A DNA stretch of 64,000 bases. Origin: Metopolophium dirhodum (Eukaryota > Arthropoda > Insecta > Hemiptera > Aphididae). Under the pieces are notes generated by a model, which was not told where the DNA came from, ran no database searches, and was given only the letters and a program-made list of their open reading frames with translations. Of the stretch, positions 53,302 through 62,837 are shown piece after piece. A program made the translations under genes and the position numbers. Each line of letters begins with the position of its first letter. Within the stretch, counting starts at the first letter, position 1. The DNA is taken from assembly GCF_019925205.1 (NCBI RefSeq), contig NC_083560.1:70693266-70757265 (forward strand). Direction: 5' to 3'.

Positions 53302-53580
53302 ATGGCACAAGTTACAAATAGTAAATTACGCGATCGAAACAAAATGCTATCTTCGTTGTTGTGGGACAGCAGCAGCAGCAACAAGCTGGTTTGTATTTTA
53401 TAACTAACCTTTATAAGTAAATTACTAATAATAGACAGTAAATTGATTTGATTTTGTAGCTGGTGGATGGAACATGAACAGCGGACAACATTCAATGACT
53501 TTATCAAGTGTGCAAACCTAACTTCGGTCACCAACAGATTTTACTTCGAAAAAGTAACCATAATTATTACTTACAATAAA
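53302..53580 (+). pseudogene. Decayed 5' exons of the p160-coactivator-like fragment
   Basis: Bases 53302-53388 read 29 codons including KLRDRNKMLSSLLW, with an LXXLL motif (LSSLL), and end at a GTTTGT donor. LXXLL boxes bind nuclear-receptor ligand domains. A second exon-like stretch starts after TTTTGTAG at 53460. One frame gives a Gly/Asn/Ser/Gln-rich text (GWNMNSGQHSMTLSSVQT) that resembles coactivator sequence but hits a stop at once; another frame stays open longer but does not join in phase. Neither frame continues the preceding exon, so a frameshift is present. The 5' edge is an A run at the end of a repeat rather than a good acceptor. Confidence 0.4.
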
Positions 53581-53725
53581 TTAAATAAAAATAACATTTA
53601 ATAAATTTAATACATGATTGTGTATTATGTTAATTTATACAAACTTACTTCCCATATTATGTAAAATAACTAATTCATGCAATACTCCTCTTTTTTAGTT
53701 TAACTAATACATTTTCTTTTGCTAG

Positions 53726-55528
53726 GTGGTAATAACATGTACCTAAATCATATGCTGGATAAACCACAGGCTCTCTTAAGTCAAAACCAAATTAAAATAC
53801 AACAAATGCGACAAGTTACCTCCTCACCTATTAATGGCTACAGTTCTCTATTGAGTAATATAGCTGAATCAAATAGTAACTCCTTACCATTTAATTCGGA
53901 TCCAGAATTGTCAGATCTTTTAGAAGAAGTCATGGACATCATGAATGTCACTTCAGAGTTCAGGTAACATATTTTTAAAGTATATAATCTTATTGAAATG
54001 CTATAATTTTAAATTTATATTGTAGATAATTTGACACTGTTAAACTTATTCAATATTTTAGAAACACCAAACGTCGCCAATCCTCAACTCCAATTATTCG
54101 CATCACCAATAACGACCCCTCTTTTTCTCTTTAATATTTGAGCCAAGTTTCATTTTGGATTTTTTTTTGTATTTGCTTTTATCTATTTTATTTACTATTA
54201 TTACATACATTTTATTACATTTAGTTATTATTATATTGTTATTTATTATTAAGTCATTGTAAATATCTTTATACACTTCATTTTGTTTTGGTCCCCAACC
54301 TGTATAATGAAATGAATAAATAAATAATCTCTGCCATATTTGCTAGTGTAACACAACAATATTTTTGGTATGATTTCGGAATTTAATCCTAAAATGTATA
54401 TAGTCACAACTTATAAAGTATGTTTCCATACAGCTTACACCAAACGGAGACATTTATTTTATGAAGAAACCATCATTATGATTACTGTTTAGCGTTGATA
54501 GTTTCAAAATTATGTTTGGGTTTTTTAGAAATAGATCACTTAGCGCTGTTTGACGCTGTCTCCATTAGGAATTATACATTTTTTTTATCAATATCGAATA
54601 TAACTGAACATTTTCTGAAATGTTCTATGAATATTATGGCTCCAGTCAGCCAGCTAAAATTTTTTAAATGTATGATATAATCCGTACTTAAAAAATAAAT
54701 TTAAAGAAATAACATTAATAAATAAAAATTATTAATATTAATTGAAATATGTAATTTTAAAACACTATAACTCAATGTTATATATATTTTTTTATAGCTT
54801 TGGAACTACTACACAAACTCAAACCATTACACAAATGTGCAAAAAATTGTACAACAAATCCCATCAAGAGTCTCCATCATTACATTCACAATATCAAAAT
54901 TCTATCAACCTCTGTGGTAGTCAAGTAAATTAATGCTTATTTTTTATTTTTATAATAATAAATACTTTGTATACCTAATATAATAATATTTATCTTATTT
55001 ATTGTTATTATAGCAACAGCAAACACAAAATATTAATATTAGCCAAACCCAACAACCTGGGATGTGGACTCAACCGAGATTGACATCACTACATCCTATG
55101 CTTAACGCTCTACTGCAGGTATAAAATATTTATAATTTATTTTTGTGTGCACAAACTAGAGTAATCTAAATAATAATTTATTTTAGTTTTAGATCACGGG
55201 TGGTTTCAATAAAAGTTTTGTGATACAAAATTGTCTTAATCAACCGCAACAAAATGTGACAATTAACGATTATAGAATGTTTGTATTCAAAATAGACTAT
55301 AAGCTATTTATTTATTATTCTGTTGGTGTGTTACAAAGATACTAATATTTAAATTAAATTACAGAATAATATTTTGAGTTGTACATTTGATAGTTAATAG
55401 TTCAAATAGAAAAAAATATGATGTAACATTGAAAATAAAACAAGTTCTTTTTGCCACTAGATTTATCATTTTTTATTTTTTAGAATCCAATCAATGACTC
55501 TTCAATGTTAGTTCAAATTCCCCTCTAA
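53726..55528 (+). CDS. p160 nuclear-receptor coactivator (taiman/NCOA)-like C-terminal part
   Basis: Exons 53726-53963, 54798-54924 and 55014-55118 have good GT..AG borders and join in one frame. They are followed by an in-phase stretch from 55193 (ITGGFNKSF) and a short last exon 55484-55528 ending in TAA. The protein is rich in Gln, Asn and Ser, with an acidic helix DPELSDLLEEVMDIM and an LXXLL box in HPMLNALLQ. In p160 coactivators such as taiman, LXXLL boxes contact nuclear receptors and an acidic Leu-rich helix binds CBP. The family match is from pattern recall, not a search. No bHLH or PAS exon is present in the window, and the exons just upstream are frameshifted. It may therefore be a partial duplicate or pseudogene, or the 3' end of a gene with long introns. 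The exact exon border after 55193 is uncertain. Confidence 0.45.
54060..54328 (+). mobile_element. 5'-truncated LINE-like 3' end inside an intron
   Basis: It lies in the intron between 53963 and 54798. It begins with GC-richer text (CACCAAACGTCGCCAATCCT) that differs from its surroundings, passes a stretch of TTTATT words, and ends CCCCAACCTGTATAATG followed by an (ATAA)n-type tail AATGAATAAATAAATAA. A short unique body with a simple tail is typical of a truncated non-LTR retrotransposon. Family and target duplication are not determined. Confidence 0.4.
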
Positions 55529-56396
55529 TGTAACAGACCAAAAATCATCTTCTCTTCTGCAAATATTGCTTTCGAAATAAATACTTCTTTTTTACTTTAT
55601 GTAAAAGTGGGAAACATTTTGGGATAAATTGTTTTAGTTATTATTTTCATATTATGTATTTAATTTTGTATTTACTTATTTAATTTAATAGCAAAAATAC
55701 AATTTGACATTTTAAGAATTTAACTATGTACAAACCTACTTACTTTACTTAAATAGATTAAATATAAATATAAATACATTTGTAGAACTAGGCTTTGAAG
55801 TTACATGTTCTTTTATTTATTAATTAGGATAAATTATTAATCATTGTTTTGTTTTACTTTCCAGTGTAATATTGTATATTAGTTTTTTATTGAAGTTTTG
55901 ATAAAAATTTTACCTTGCTTATTATTATTATTATTTTTTTTTATAATCGATGGAAATCAGTATTTAAGAACAATTATTTTCAGTGGAGTCCAGTCATAGT
56001 TGGCATTTGTTCATGTATTGTGTTCAATGTTCATTTGTGTGCTCTTGTTATTTGTGTTAATCAAATAACATTCATCATAGTTGTACAATTTGCCTATTAC
56101 AAGAACAAAATATAGACAGACTCATAACAAACGTATAGGATTACTGCATTATTTATCGTATTAGTTGTATGACTTAAGTAATTATTGTTAATTTTAGTTT
56201 ATATTACCATATTACATTGTATTATTTAATTACACAATTTTTTACATTATATAAACAAAGAGAAGAAAATATATATTTACTTATATTATTAATAATAATA
56301 ATAATAATAATAGTTATGTGAGAAATGTATATTACAAATCGTAATTATTTAATTTATATGAACTATTTAATGTATTTATATTTCAAATTGTGAACT
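55529..56396. other. 3' flank of the coactivator-like fragment, AT-rich
   Basis: A possible 3' UTR starts at 55529, with AATAAA at about 55577. The frame 55915-56115 (+) is hydrophobic but has no recognisable motif. An (AAT)n microsatellite lies at about 56288-56311. Confidence 0.3.
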
Positions 56397-56472
56397 CATG
56401 GGCCCCCACATGAACATGTTCAGTGGGGCCCATTATGTTCTTGAAGAATAAATAAAAATAAATAAAAATAAT
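56397..56472 (+). mobile_element. Retroposon-like 3' tail with a GC-rich hairpin
   Basis: Bases 56398-56433 form a nearly perfect hairpin (GGGCCCCCACATGAAC pairing with TGTTCAGTGGGGCCC). It is followed by TTATGTTCTTGAAG and an (AATAAA)n-like tail to 56472. A stem-loop directly before a simple A-rich tail is a layout known from LINE and SINE 3' ends. The 5' limit is not visible. Confidence 0.35.
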
Positions 56473-56876
56473 ATACAATAATTAGAAAAAATGTCAATAA
56501 ATATTCCCAATTGTTTTTATTTTATCAGCACACCTAATATTTCTTTTTTTTATTATTATTTTAATTGTTATTATTGCTACAGACACCTTTTTCTTTTTTT
56601 AAATTTGTGAATAGTTGTTTATGTTTATTGATATGTTTGTTTGTTTGTGCGTTTTTACAATAGCAACTACAATAAAGAGTTTAATAAATAAAATTATAAA
56701 AATTAACTGTTTCCTATAAATGCTAAATGGCTATAATGATTTATTATGGTGGAATGTAAATATTTTGATTTTATTTAACTATCAAAAAAATAATGTTATT
56801 TTTTAATTTAAATTCTAAATATAGTAATAAGTAATAACTAATAAGTATTTTCAAATTGAACAGTTTTTGTACAACA

Positions 56877-57747
56877 TTAAATTCTTTATAAAACCTGTAT
56901 AGTTCATAGGAGCGTATAAAACTTAATAGTCCACACTAGATATTTATAGGAAACATTCTGCGAAAGTATAACCTATATAGAGGAATCAAATTAAATAATA
57001 AATTTAAATAACTGTTCTCATGGTTTACGGTGCAATTATTAGACATCTCCAATGTCAAATCCAAGGCTGGGCATTAACGAGTTAAAAAGTTAATTTTATT
57101 TTAACTTTAAGAAGTAAGTTAAGTTAATTTAATTTGTTTTTAATTTTATAATATTTAACTGTTTCAGTCTATTTTGTTTTCATGTCAAAAAATATGTCGT
57201 TAATTGTTTAAAGTTAAAAATTTATATCATCCGAATCTAACTTATATGGAAATACTGTATGAAGTATTAACACTATATCCTATAATTTAGTTTTGGGTTG
57301 CAAAAAATTAAGTTTGCTAGCGTTGTATAAACAAATTAACTTTTTTTTAATTTGACAAAAAGTGTGTATCAACTTTTAATTTAACTGAGTTAACTTATAG
57401 TTAAATTAACTTTTAACTTTTAACTTTTTTGTTATTGGTGCATAATAACTTAACTGAGTTAAAACAAATCATTAACTTGCCCAACCTTGGTCAAAACCAT
57501 TGAAAACTGAAGTATGGTGAGTTAAAATTAAATATATATACATATTAGATTGGGAAATATAATAATACTAGCATTTACATATATATATTTTTAAATTCGC
57601 AATAGGTAGGTACTTAATAATTTGAAACTGTAACACGTTACTCTATAGAAATAACTTATCAAAAGTAATTTCCATTACATTTTTGTTACTTGGAATTAAT
57701 TCTAATGGAATTACGTAACGCGTTACAAGCAATATTACCCAACGCTG
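56877..57747 (+). mobile_element. Second copy of the CAG.GTTG.GTAA element, interrupted
   Basis: Its text parallels 47325-47750: TTCTTTATAAAACCTG, then AATCAAATTAAATAATAAAT, then GTGAGTTAAAATTAAATATA, then AAAAGTAATTT. It ends TTACCCAACGCTG at 57747, the inverse of the 47101 end. It lacks the left 200 bp seen at 47101. It is split by the element at 57062-57489. Confidence 0.6.
57062..57489. mobile_element. hAT-like MITE with CAAGG.TGGGCA ends, nested
   Basis: The left end CAAGGCTGGGCA and right end TGCCCAACCTTG are inverted (11 of 12). The flanks GTCAAATC (57054-57061) and GTCAAAAC (57490-57497) form an 8-bp duplication with one difference. Its interior repeats TTAACTT/AAGTTAA words, like the relative at 42646-43646. 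It sits in the middle of a copy of the repeat also found at 47101-47765, whose matching point (about 47468-47483) carries no such insert. There is no ORF. Confidence 0.75.
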
Positions 57748-58240
57748 CATACTTGTGATAAAGTGAATGAACTGAATTAATTACAGATAATATTTCTCTC
57801 AATTCAGGCTACTTGATGTGAGTGATAAGAAGTTCTGCCCAAAATATATATATGCTGTTGTAATATTCTTTTGCATTCTACGGACTACCAGTGTTGAATC
57901 AACTACTAAAAGCCTATCTCTCGCTTAAAGAGAATTAAGTACTACCTATCTTATGTGCTATGTGCAATGTGCATTGCTTAAATTGGAAAAATAAAAGAAA
58001 CTAGACTTTTCAATTTTAAACGGAGAGTAAATCGCTATACATAATTTGGTTCACCAGATTGCAGATTTCCAATGATTTCCGAATATTTGTATGGGTAGGT
58101 ACTTTAAAAAACCCTTGAGTTATTTTAGAATCTACGTTAAAATACTGTGTAATTAAATTTTTTGTTTTAAAATGATTATGTAAAAACCAGAGTAAAAACT
58201 TTGTATGAATATAATTTGACCTTTTAATTCAATACATTAC
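57748..58240. other. Spacer left of the BEL/Pao element
   Basis: AT-rich sequence with no ORF or paired ends. Confidence 0.3.
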
Positions 58241-58410
58241 TGTAGGGTAATCGATGATTGCGAGGACCATTCGATAGATTGAACTTGTTTTGATTGTATC
58301 TACCTAAAAGATTGAAGGCGTCAAGGATAGGCAACCAAAATTGCATGAACGATTAACGTTTCAGAAACGACAGTATGACAACGCCTACTTTCAAGATATA
58401 GGCAATTACA
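58241..58410 (-). repeat. LTR of the BEL/Pao element (3' LTR)
   Basis: A 170-bp sequence, TGTAGGGTAATCGATGATTG to GGCAATTACA on the plus strand, is repeated directly at 61787-61957 with a modest number of differences and a few short indels. It has the TG..CA ends of an LTR. The length is short for an LTR, so part may be lost. Confidence 0.8.
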
Positions 58411-58977
58411 TACACAGCCCAACGATGTGACGGTGGGTAGCAATGACGCGACGATGGACAACAAGGAACTGAAACGCACCGAAACACGAGGGTGTGAAGG
58501 ATACAAATTATACAATGGAAAATAGGATTATGCAGTTTAAGTATATGGAGGGGGTCTCTCTGTGATCGGATCGGTATGGTACAATGACTACAGAGTTCAC
58601 AACAATTGGATATAATCTTACAACTAACTTATGCTACGGAATTATGTCCAGTTGTCACGATATCCATTGAACGATCCCGAATGTCCACGCATCAGTGACT
58701 GAGTTGGCTGATCCACAGCGTATTGCACCTGGACGACCTGAGCGGCCACTCACACAACGCACAATGGTTGCTGCCGGACTTACGCTAATGAAGAGTGATT
58801 ATGCCAATAAAGACGCAGATGATATTGCAATGATCACCGTACGCTCAATTCTTACTGAATATAGTCAGTACGGACTATCTAATAACAGAGGTGGTAGGTA
58901 TTATAACAGGAACTAAATAAATAAGTACTCGCCGAATAATTGTAAACGATATATGATTTATTGGTAGTCATCAAAGA
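58411..58977. other. Internal BEL/Pao-flank sequence of unclear origin
   Basis: This is where the end of integrase and the C-terminal tail of the polyprotein should lie, but no minus-strand frame is recognisable. A plus-strand open frame of 73 codons (58695-58916) contains ADPQRIAPGRPERPLTQ. It matches nothing I know and may be an inverted or foreign fragment. A G-rich run TATGGAGGGGGTCTCTC lies at 58544. Confidence 0.3.
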
Positions 58978-59614
58978 AACTCCTTGGAATGCGTAAATTG
59001 ATCGACGGATTGGAATAGCTTGGCTGCGTCTACGAAATGTGTTCCTCAGTCACTGTGCAACCGGCCCTCGTCTTTAAATGAACCGACAGAAGGCCATCAG
59101 GAATGTTTCTGACGATAAGTCAGAAGCTAATTCCAAATGCAATGCCTTTGTCGTCATACACACAAAAAGGTAAATATAGGCCTGACTTGGCATATTTCGG
59201 CGAGTCGTGGAAGACTAACATTATAGGACTTGCATATTCTACACCTGTTATCATGAATGGCTTCACCTGCTGTAGGCGACATTTTGTAATATCTTCCATA
59301 AATGGTTGTGAATTGCGAGGGTGAGTTTTGTAGCACGCTATGCGAAGCCTTAGTCGAGATATAATAATTTGGCGACTACCAATTATCCAATATTGTTGTG
59401 AAATAATTGTTTGCAGTGTAGTGGCCCCTGGATGTTTGTTTTGTTTGTGGAAATCCTCAATGAGTAACTCCGTCAATCGATGCGACCGTGGAAGAAGTAG
59501 TCTACTCTGACCGGGATGGAGAGAATCACGTATGTATGCCCATTCGATGGAAAATGCTTGTTTTTGAACTGATTTGAACTGCATTTTCCGACGAATGGGC
59601 ATACATAAAAACAT
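58978..59614 (-). pseudogene. BEL/Pao integrase, zinc domain and part of the core
   Basis: The open part 59120-59614 reads a His-rich zinc-binding region (DFHKQNKHPGATTLQTII followed by ACYKTH, with one expected Cys not in place). It then reads the start of the catalytic core at VEYASPIML, where the usual first Asp appears as Glu. After a stop and shift, the second catalytic stretch SD.GTHFVDAAKLFQS continues to about 58978, with a stop inside it. The third catalytic Glu and the C-terminal part are not found downstream. The N-terminal edge is altered by a foldback scar at 59529-59606. Confidence 0.8.
59529..59606. repeat. Foldback scar: 27-bp inverted repeat at integrase breakpoint
   Basis: TATGTATGCCCATTCGATGG at 59529 (27 bp in all) is inverted at 59580-59606, with two mismatches and a 24-bp spacer. 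The left arm encodes the normal integrase text (AFSIEWAYI on the minus strand). The right arm is its inverted copy, lying between the zinc domain and the inverted integrase segment. Confidence 0.75.
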
Positions 59615-59643
59615 TATTGTATCGAACGCTTAGGCTTCAATAG

Positions 59644-59808
59644 CTGAAGTATGAAGAATTAACTACCCTTTTGAGTCGCATTGAAGCCACCCTGAACTCT
59701 CGTCCACTAAGCGCCAAAGTTCAGATCCATCCGATTTCGAAGCTCTCACTCCGAGCCAGTTTCTTACACCCATGTCAAGTACTGCTCATGTGGAACTTAA
59801 CTTTAGCA
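59644..59808 (+). pseudogene. Inverted BEL/Pao integrase C-terminal segment
   Basis: On the plus strand, opposite to the rest of the element, the text reads LKYEELTTLLSRIEATLNSRP. After a one-base shift it reads SDPSDFEALTPSQFLT. Both are hallmarks of the region after the integrase core in BEL/Pao elements (the 'IEA.LNSRPL' and 'D..ALTP..FL' stretches). In an intact element this would follow the core on the minus strand, that is, left of 58978. It is therefore displaced and inverted. Confidence 0.8.
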
Positions 59809-60063
59809 ATTAGAAATTGTAGTGCCCGTACTTGTTCAGATGGAGACAAATTGATGGTAGTTAATATAGATTTTCTGAAAACCCTTAGGCAATACGCCAC
59901 AACATGTATAAAGTTGATTAAATATGTGCACATTGGTGGTTACCACCAGAATGGTCTTACGTTTTTAAAGATTGGTTCCATCAGCATCCATTTAAATTAT
60001 CATTGGTGGCCATGTTGAAGGGTCTTGGGAAAGGAAACTTGGTCCGGTCCACCAAAGGGGGTG
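59809..60063 (-). pseudogene. BEL/Pao RNase H-integrase linker
   Basis: The minus strand continues after the RNase H frame through a stop into HPLWWTGPSFLSQDPSTWP, the typical linker text that follows RNase H in BEL/Pao polyproteins. Recognition fades toward 59870, where traces of ...GFSENLY remain. The plus-strand frame 59671-60018 over this stretch is mostly a shadow, except for its first 45 codons, which belong to the inverted segment. Confidence 0.65.
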
Positions 60064-60444
60064 CTAAAGTAACTCCGAGGGGTACAGTCCTCGTAAGGCA
60101 CAATCCACAGGGTTGTCAGCTGTTGGAACATACTTCATCCATATAGATGGGAGTGTGAATTCTTGCAGTTGACTTGTTCGATTCGCAATGAAAGTTGTCC
60201 ATCGATGGGGCAATGACTTGATCCAGTCCAGAGTTGTTGTAGAGTCAGTCCAGGCCTGCAGACTCTCAATTTGTAACATAGGTGTTATTACTGTATGTAC
60301 CAAATATAACAATTTTGCAGCAAGTAACGCCCCACAAAGTCCCAGCCGTGGAATCGTGACACGTTTTAGTGGAGCTACCTTTAATTTTACCATGATAAGG
60401 TAGCAATGAACGACACAACCTGTGTGCCTATTCTGGATGCCCAC
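60064..60444 (-). pseudogene. BEL/Pao RNase H domain remnant
   Basis: One 126-codon open frame reads PLKRVTIPRLGLCGALLAAK, then AWTDSTTTLDWI, then FIANRTSQLQEF, and ends NPVDCALRGLYPSELL. RNase H removes the RNA of the RNA-DNA hybrid during reverse transcription; the Asp of WTDSTT and the Asp of NPVDCA are among its usual acidic positions. The frame is shifted relative to the upstream part of the polyprotein. Confidence 0.8.
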
Positions 60445-60777
60445 AAGAGTTGCATTAGGTGTTTAGCCATTAATGTGATGGGTGACAGGAAACCCAGCGG
60501 ATCAAAAATTCGTGCCAGATCTGATAAGACGGACCACTTGGTTACTATACTGCTCGGAGTCTGACAGTTATACGAAAAATGGTCTTGCGTAGGGTTCCAC
60601 TGCATGCCAAGGATCTTTAGCTTCGCATCCACGTCGTCATCGAGCAGCATGACATGAGACATTAAGCAATCAGTGGCGGGTACCGACTGCAAGATGCTGG
60701 GTAGATTGCTAGCCCATTTTCTAAGTTGGAATTTTCTTTGAGCACACAACGAAATTACCTGTTGTTGACAATTTAAG
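60387..60777 (-). pseudogene. BEL/Pao reverse transcriptase, C-terminal (connection) part
   Basis: The frame reads FQLRKWASNLPSILQSVP, then KILGMQWNPTQDHFSY, then LSDLARIFDPLGFLSPITL, a conserved block between the polymerase and RNase H in BEL/Pao. It lies downstream of the VDDILT box with a shift between them. Confidence 0.8.
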
Positions 60778-61505
60778 GTGTCGTCTTCTGGACTAGCTCT
60801 TGTGAGTATGTCATCAACAAATGTAACGTTCAGGATTACATTGTCTGCGACTGGGAATCATCTCCTTCAATTTTCGCTAAATGTTGTAACGTACGTATTA
60901 CGTAACGTAGCGATTGATATGGAGCACGGGGTGCCATATGTAACAGTACATAACCGATATTCATCGATGGGTAAGTCACAGTCTAAAGTCTAAACGCCAA
61001 AAAATCCGCATGTAGTCCGATCACACTGATGGATTTCGATTTGCCGATACATTTGCTTAATGTCCACAGTGAACAAAAACTTATGTACTTGTGCCCGAAT
61101 CAAAATTTGAGTGATCTCTTGCTGTAGCTTTCACCCGGTATATAAGCTTGTATTCCGCACTGATAAACTGACATTCCACAACTGACCTGTGGTGGTTCGA
61201 GCCAAAACATCGAAAACCACGTGGAGCTTAGTAGTCTGACTTTCAGGACGTGTAATGCAATGATGAGGTATATAATAACAATAAAGATTATTCTGATTAC
61301 TTTTCGGAACCATTTCCATGTGTTTATTTTCTAGATAGTCCCTCATAAAATCTGAATAGTGTTTGTTAAAATTTTTGAGAGCTCCACTTTTGGAATCCCC
61401 TAGGATGGGAATGCTTGACAAAAGGGTAATGCAACACTGAACCGTCCGGATTCCAGGCGTGCTCCCCGATTTGGATATCGTTATTGACCTCTGTACGTAT
61501 GCCAT
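60778..61505 (-). pseudogene. BEL/Pao reverse transcriptase, palm region remnant
   Basis: In broken frames the minus strand gives YYIPHHCITRPESQTTKLHV, then VDIKQMYRQI (about 61040-61069, first catalytic Asp region), then FVDDILTRASPEDD (about 60780-60825, the catalytic double Asp). The reverse transcriptase copies element RNA into DNA. At least two frameshifts separate these motifs. Confidence 0.85.
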
Positions 61506-61762
61506 TTAGATCCACGAGCATGGTTTCCACCTTTGCTCGTTTACTCGCTGGTACTATTTACGTCAGCAAGGCACTCACTTGTTGTTTTGGCGAAATAAAT
61601 GACTCGGGCCAATGCTCGAACTATTCCGTATTCGAGACTTTGCTTCATAGTACCATATTTTCCCTTCGTTAACCATGTTGAAACGTTTAGAGAAATGACT
61701 CCTATACGATATGACAAGATATACCCGTAGAATATTTGATAAGGTCCAGGTTAGTCTTGTGA
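61506..61762 (-). other. Short leader remnant; gag and protease absent
   Basis: Between the primer-site-like sequence and the reverse transcriptase only about 260 bp remain. The minus frame 61575-61781 has no gag or protease motif that I recognise. A deletion of well over 1 kb relative to complete BEL/Pao elements is implied by family knowledge. Confidence 0.5.
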
Positions 61763-61780
61763 ATCTGGTACGAAGGACCA
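61763..61780 (-). other. Candidate tRNA primer-binding site
   Basis: On the minus strand, six bases after the inner end of the LTR, the text is TGGTCCTTCGTACCAGAT. It starts TGG, as expected for pairing with a tRNA 3' CCA end. The matching tRNA was not identified. Confidence 0.4.
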
Positions 61781-61786
61781 AAATTA

Positions 61787-61957
61787 TGTAGGGTGATCGA
61801 TGATTGCAAAGGACCCATTCGATAGATTGAACTTGTCATTGTATCCACCAAAAAGATTGAAGGCGTCAAGGATAGGCAACCAAAATTGCATTCACGATTA
61901 ACGTTTCAGAAGCGACAGTATGAAAACGCCTACTTCCAAGACATAGGCAATTCAACA
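61787..61957 (-). repeat. LTR of the BEL/Pao element (5' LTR)
   Basis: The direct repeat of 58241-58410, from TGTAGGGTGATCGATGATTG to GGCAATTCAACA on the plus strand. Since the coding order runs on the minus strand, this is the upstream LTR. Confidence 0.8.
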
Positions 61958-62132
61958 ATTATAATAATATATACTTACCTAAACATCAAAATATCCATGT
62001 ATTTTTAAAATAATGTTTTCGTTGTAACTTCTAATTTACCTTCCTTGGATACCTATTATTTTGTGATACTTATGAAAAAGTATGAGATACCTACTAATGA
62101 ACATCTGTGTAATATTTTAAGCTAAAATAAAG

Positions 62133-62837
62133 GTCTATTCAAAATGAGATGATGACTCGGCGGCGACCAGTTTTGGTCAGCCGCCGGTCATACTCCCTCC
62201 ACAAGCATCGATCACGTGACTGAAGCAACAGGGACGTGTCACGCGAGACGTGGATGTGCGTGTGTGCGTCATGCGTTCCGCGTTAAGTAATAGAATGTAT
62301 ATAATTGTCTAAAAAATAAATCTATTATGTATTTATATTGTATTTAAATTTGCTATTATTATTTTGACGATCATTTAAAAATGTTTATGATTTATGTATG
62401 ATAAATTGTCTTATAAAAAAACGTAAATAAAAATAGTTTTAATTTATGAATGACTGGCGTATACGTAATTGTTTTGTATAATATTTACAATACCCTATTG
62501 TAGTATTGTTAATAAACAAATGAATATTTTAATTCTTCATATCATGGACTGAGTATACAATACAAAATATAATATCTATACTATTAGTATATTAAATATA
62601 GTATATTTAATATATTACAGAATATATTACAGTGTAAGTAAACCGTTTGGTGACCGCGACCGACAGACATACAAAAAATACACGCAATGCATTTTAAATT
62701 ATCCACACACATCGGCAGTCGATACTAGACTAATTAAAGCTCCCGTCCGCGGCGGCGCCTCAAGCGCTACCACGGAACAAAAGCCACGCCCATGCGCACA
62801 ACTTCGCCGCCGAGTCATCATCTCATTTTGAATAGAC
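62133..62837. mobile_element. 0.7-kb MITE with 34-bp perfect inverted ends
   Basis: The left end begins GTCTATTCAAAATGAGATGA and continues to GACTCGGCGGCGA at 62166. The right end (62804-62837) is its exact inverse over 34 bp. Next to both ends the DNA is GC-rich (62155-62290 and 62740-62810), while the middle is AT-rich. There is no ORF. A target-site duplication is not evident at these borders, so the superfamily is left open. Confidence 0.75.

Larger units (their letters stand above)
58241..61957 (-). mobile_element. Decayed BEL/Pao LTR retrotransposon (3.7 kb)
   Basis: Read on the minus strand, the order is LTR, primer-binding-site-like sequence, reverse transcriptase, RNase H, integrase and LTR. 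Motifs match the BEL/Pao type: TTKLHVVFDV and VDIKQMYRQI in the reverse transcriptase, a VDDILT catalytic box, DCALRGLYPSELL at the end of RNase H, and an integrase zinc domain with SD.GTHF in the core. Frameshifts and stops break every domain. Gag and protease are missing: only about 260 bp separates the primer site from the reverse transcriptase. A piece of integrase is inverted. No target duplication is certain (ATTAC on the left, ATTAT on the right). It cannot make a working product as it stands. Confidence 0.9.

Noticed and set aside
58695..58916. 73-codon plus-strand frame inside the BEL/Pao element
   Set aside because: No motif recognised and opposite to the coding direction; noted in the feature for that stretch but not called a gene.
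59671..60018. 115-codon plus-strand frame read as one gene
   Set aside because: Only the first 45 or so codons match an inverted integrase piece; the remainder is a shadow of the minus-strand RNase H-integrase linker.
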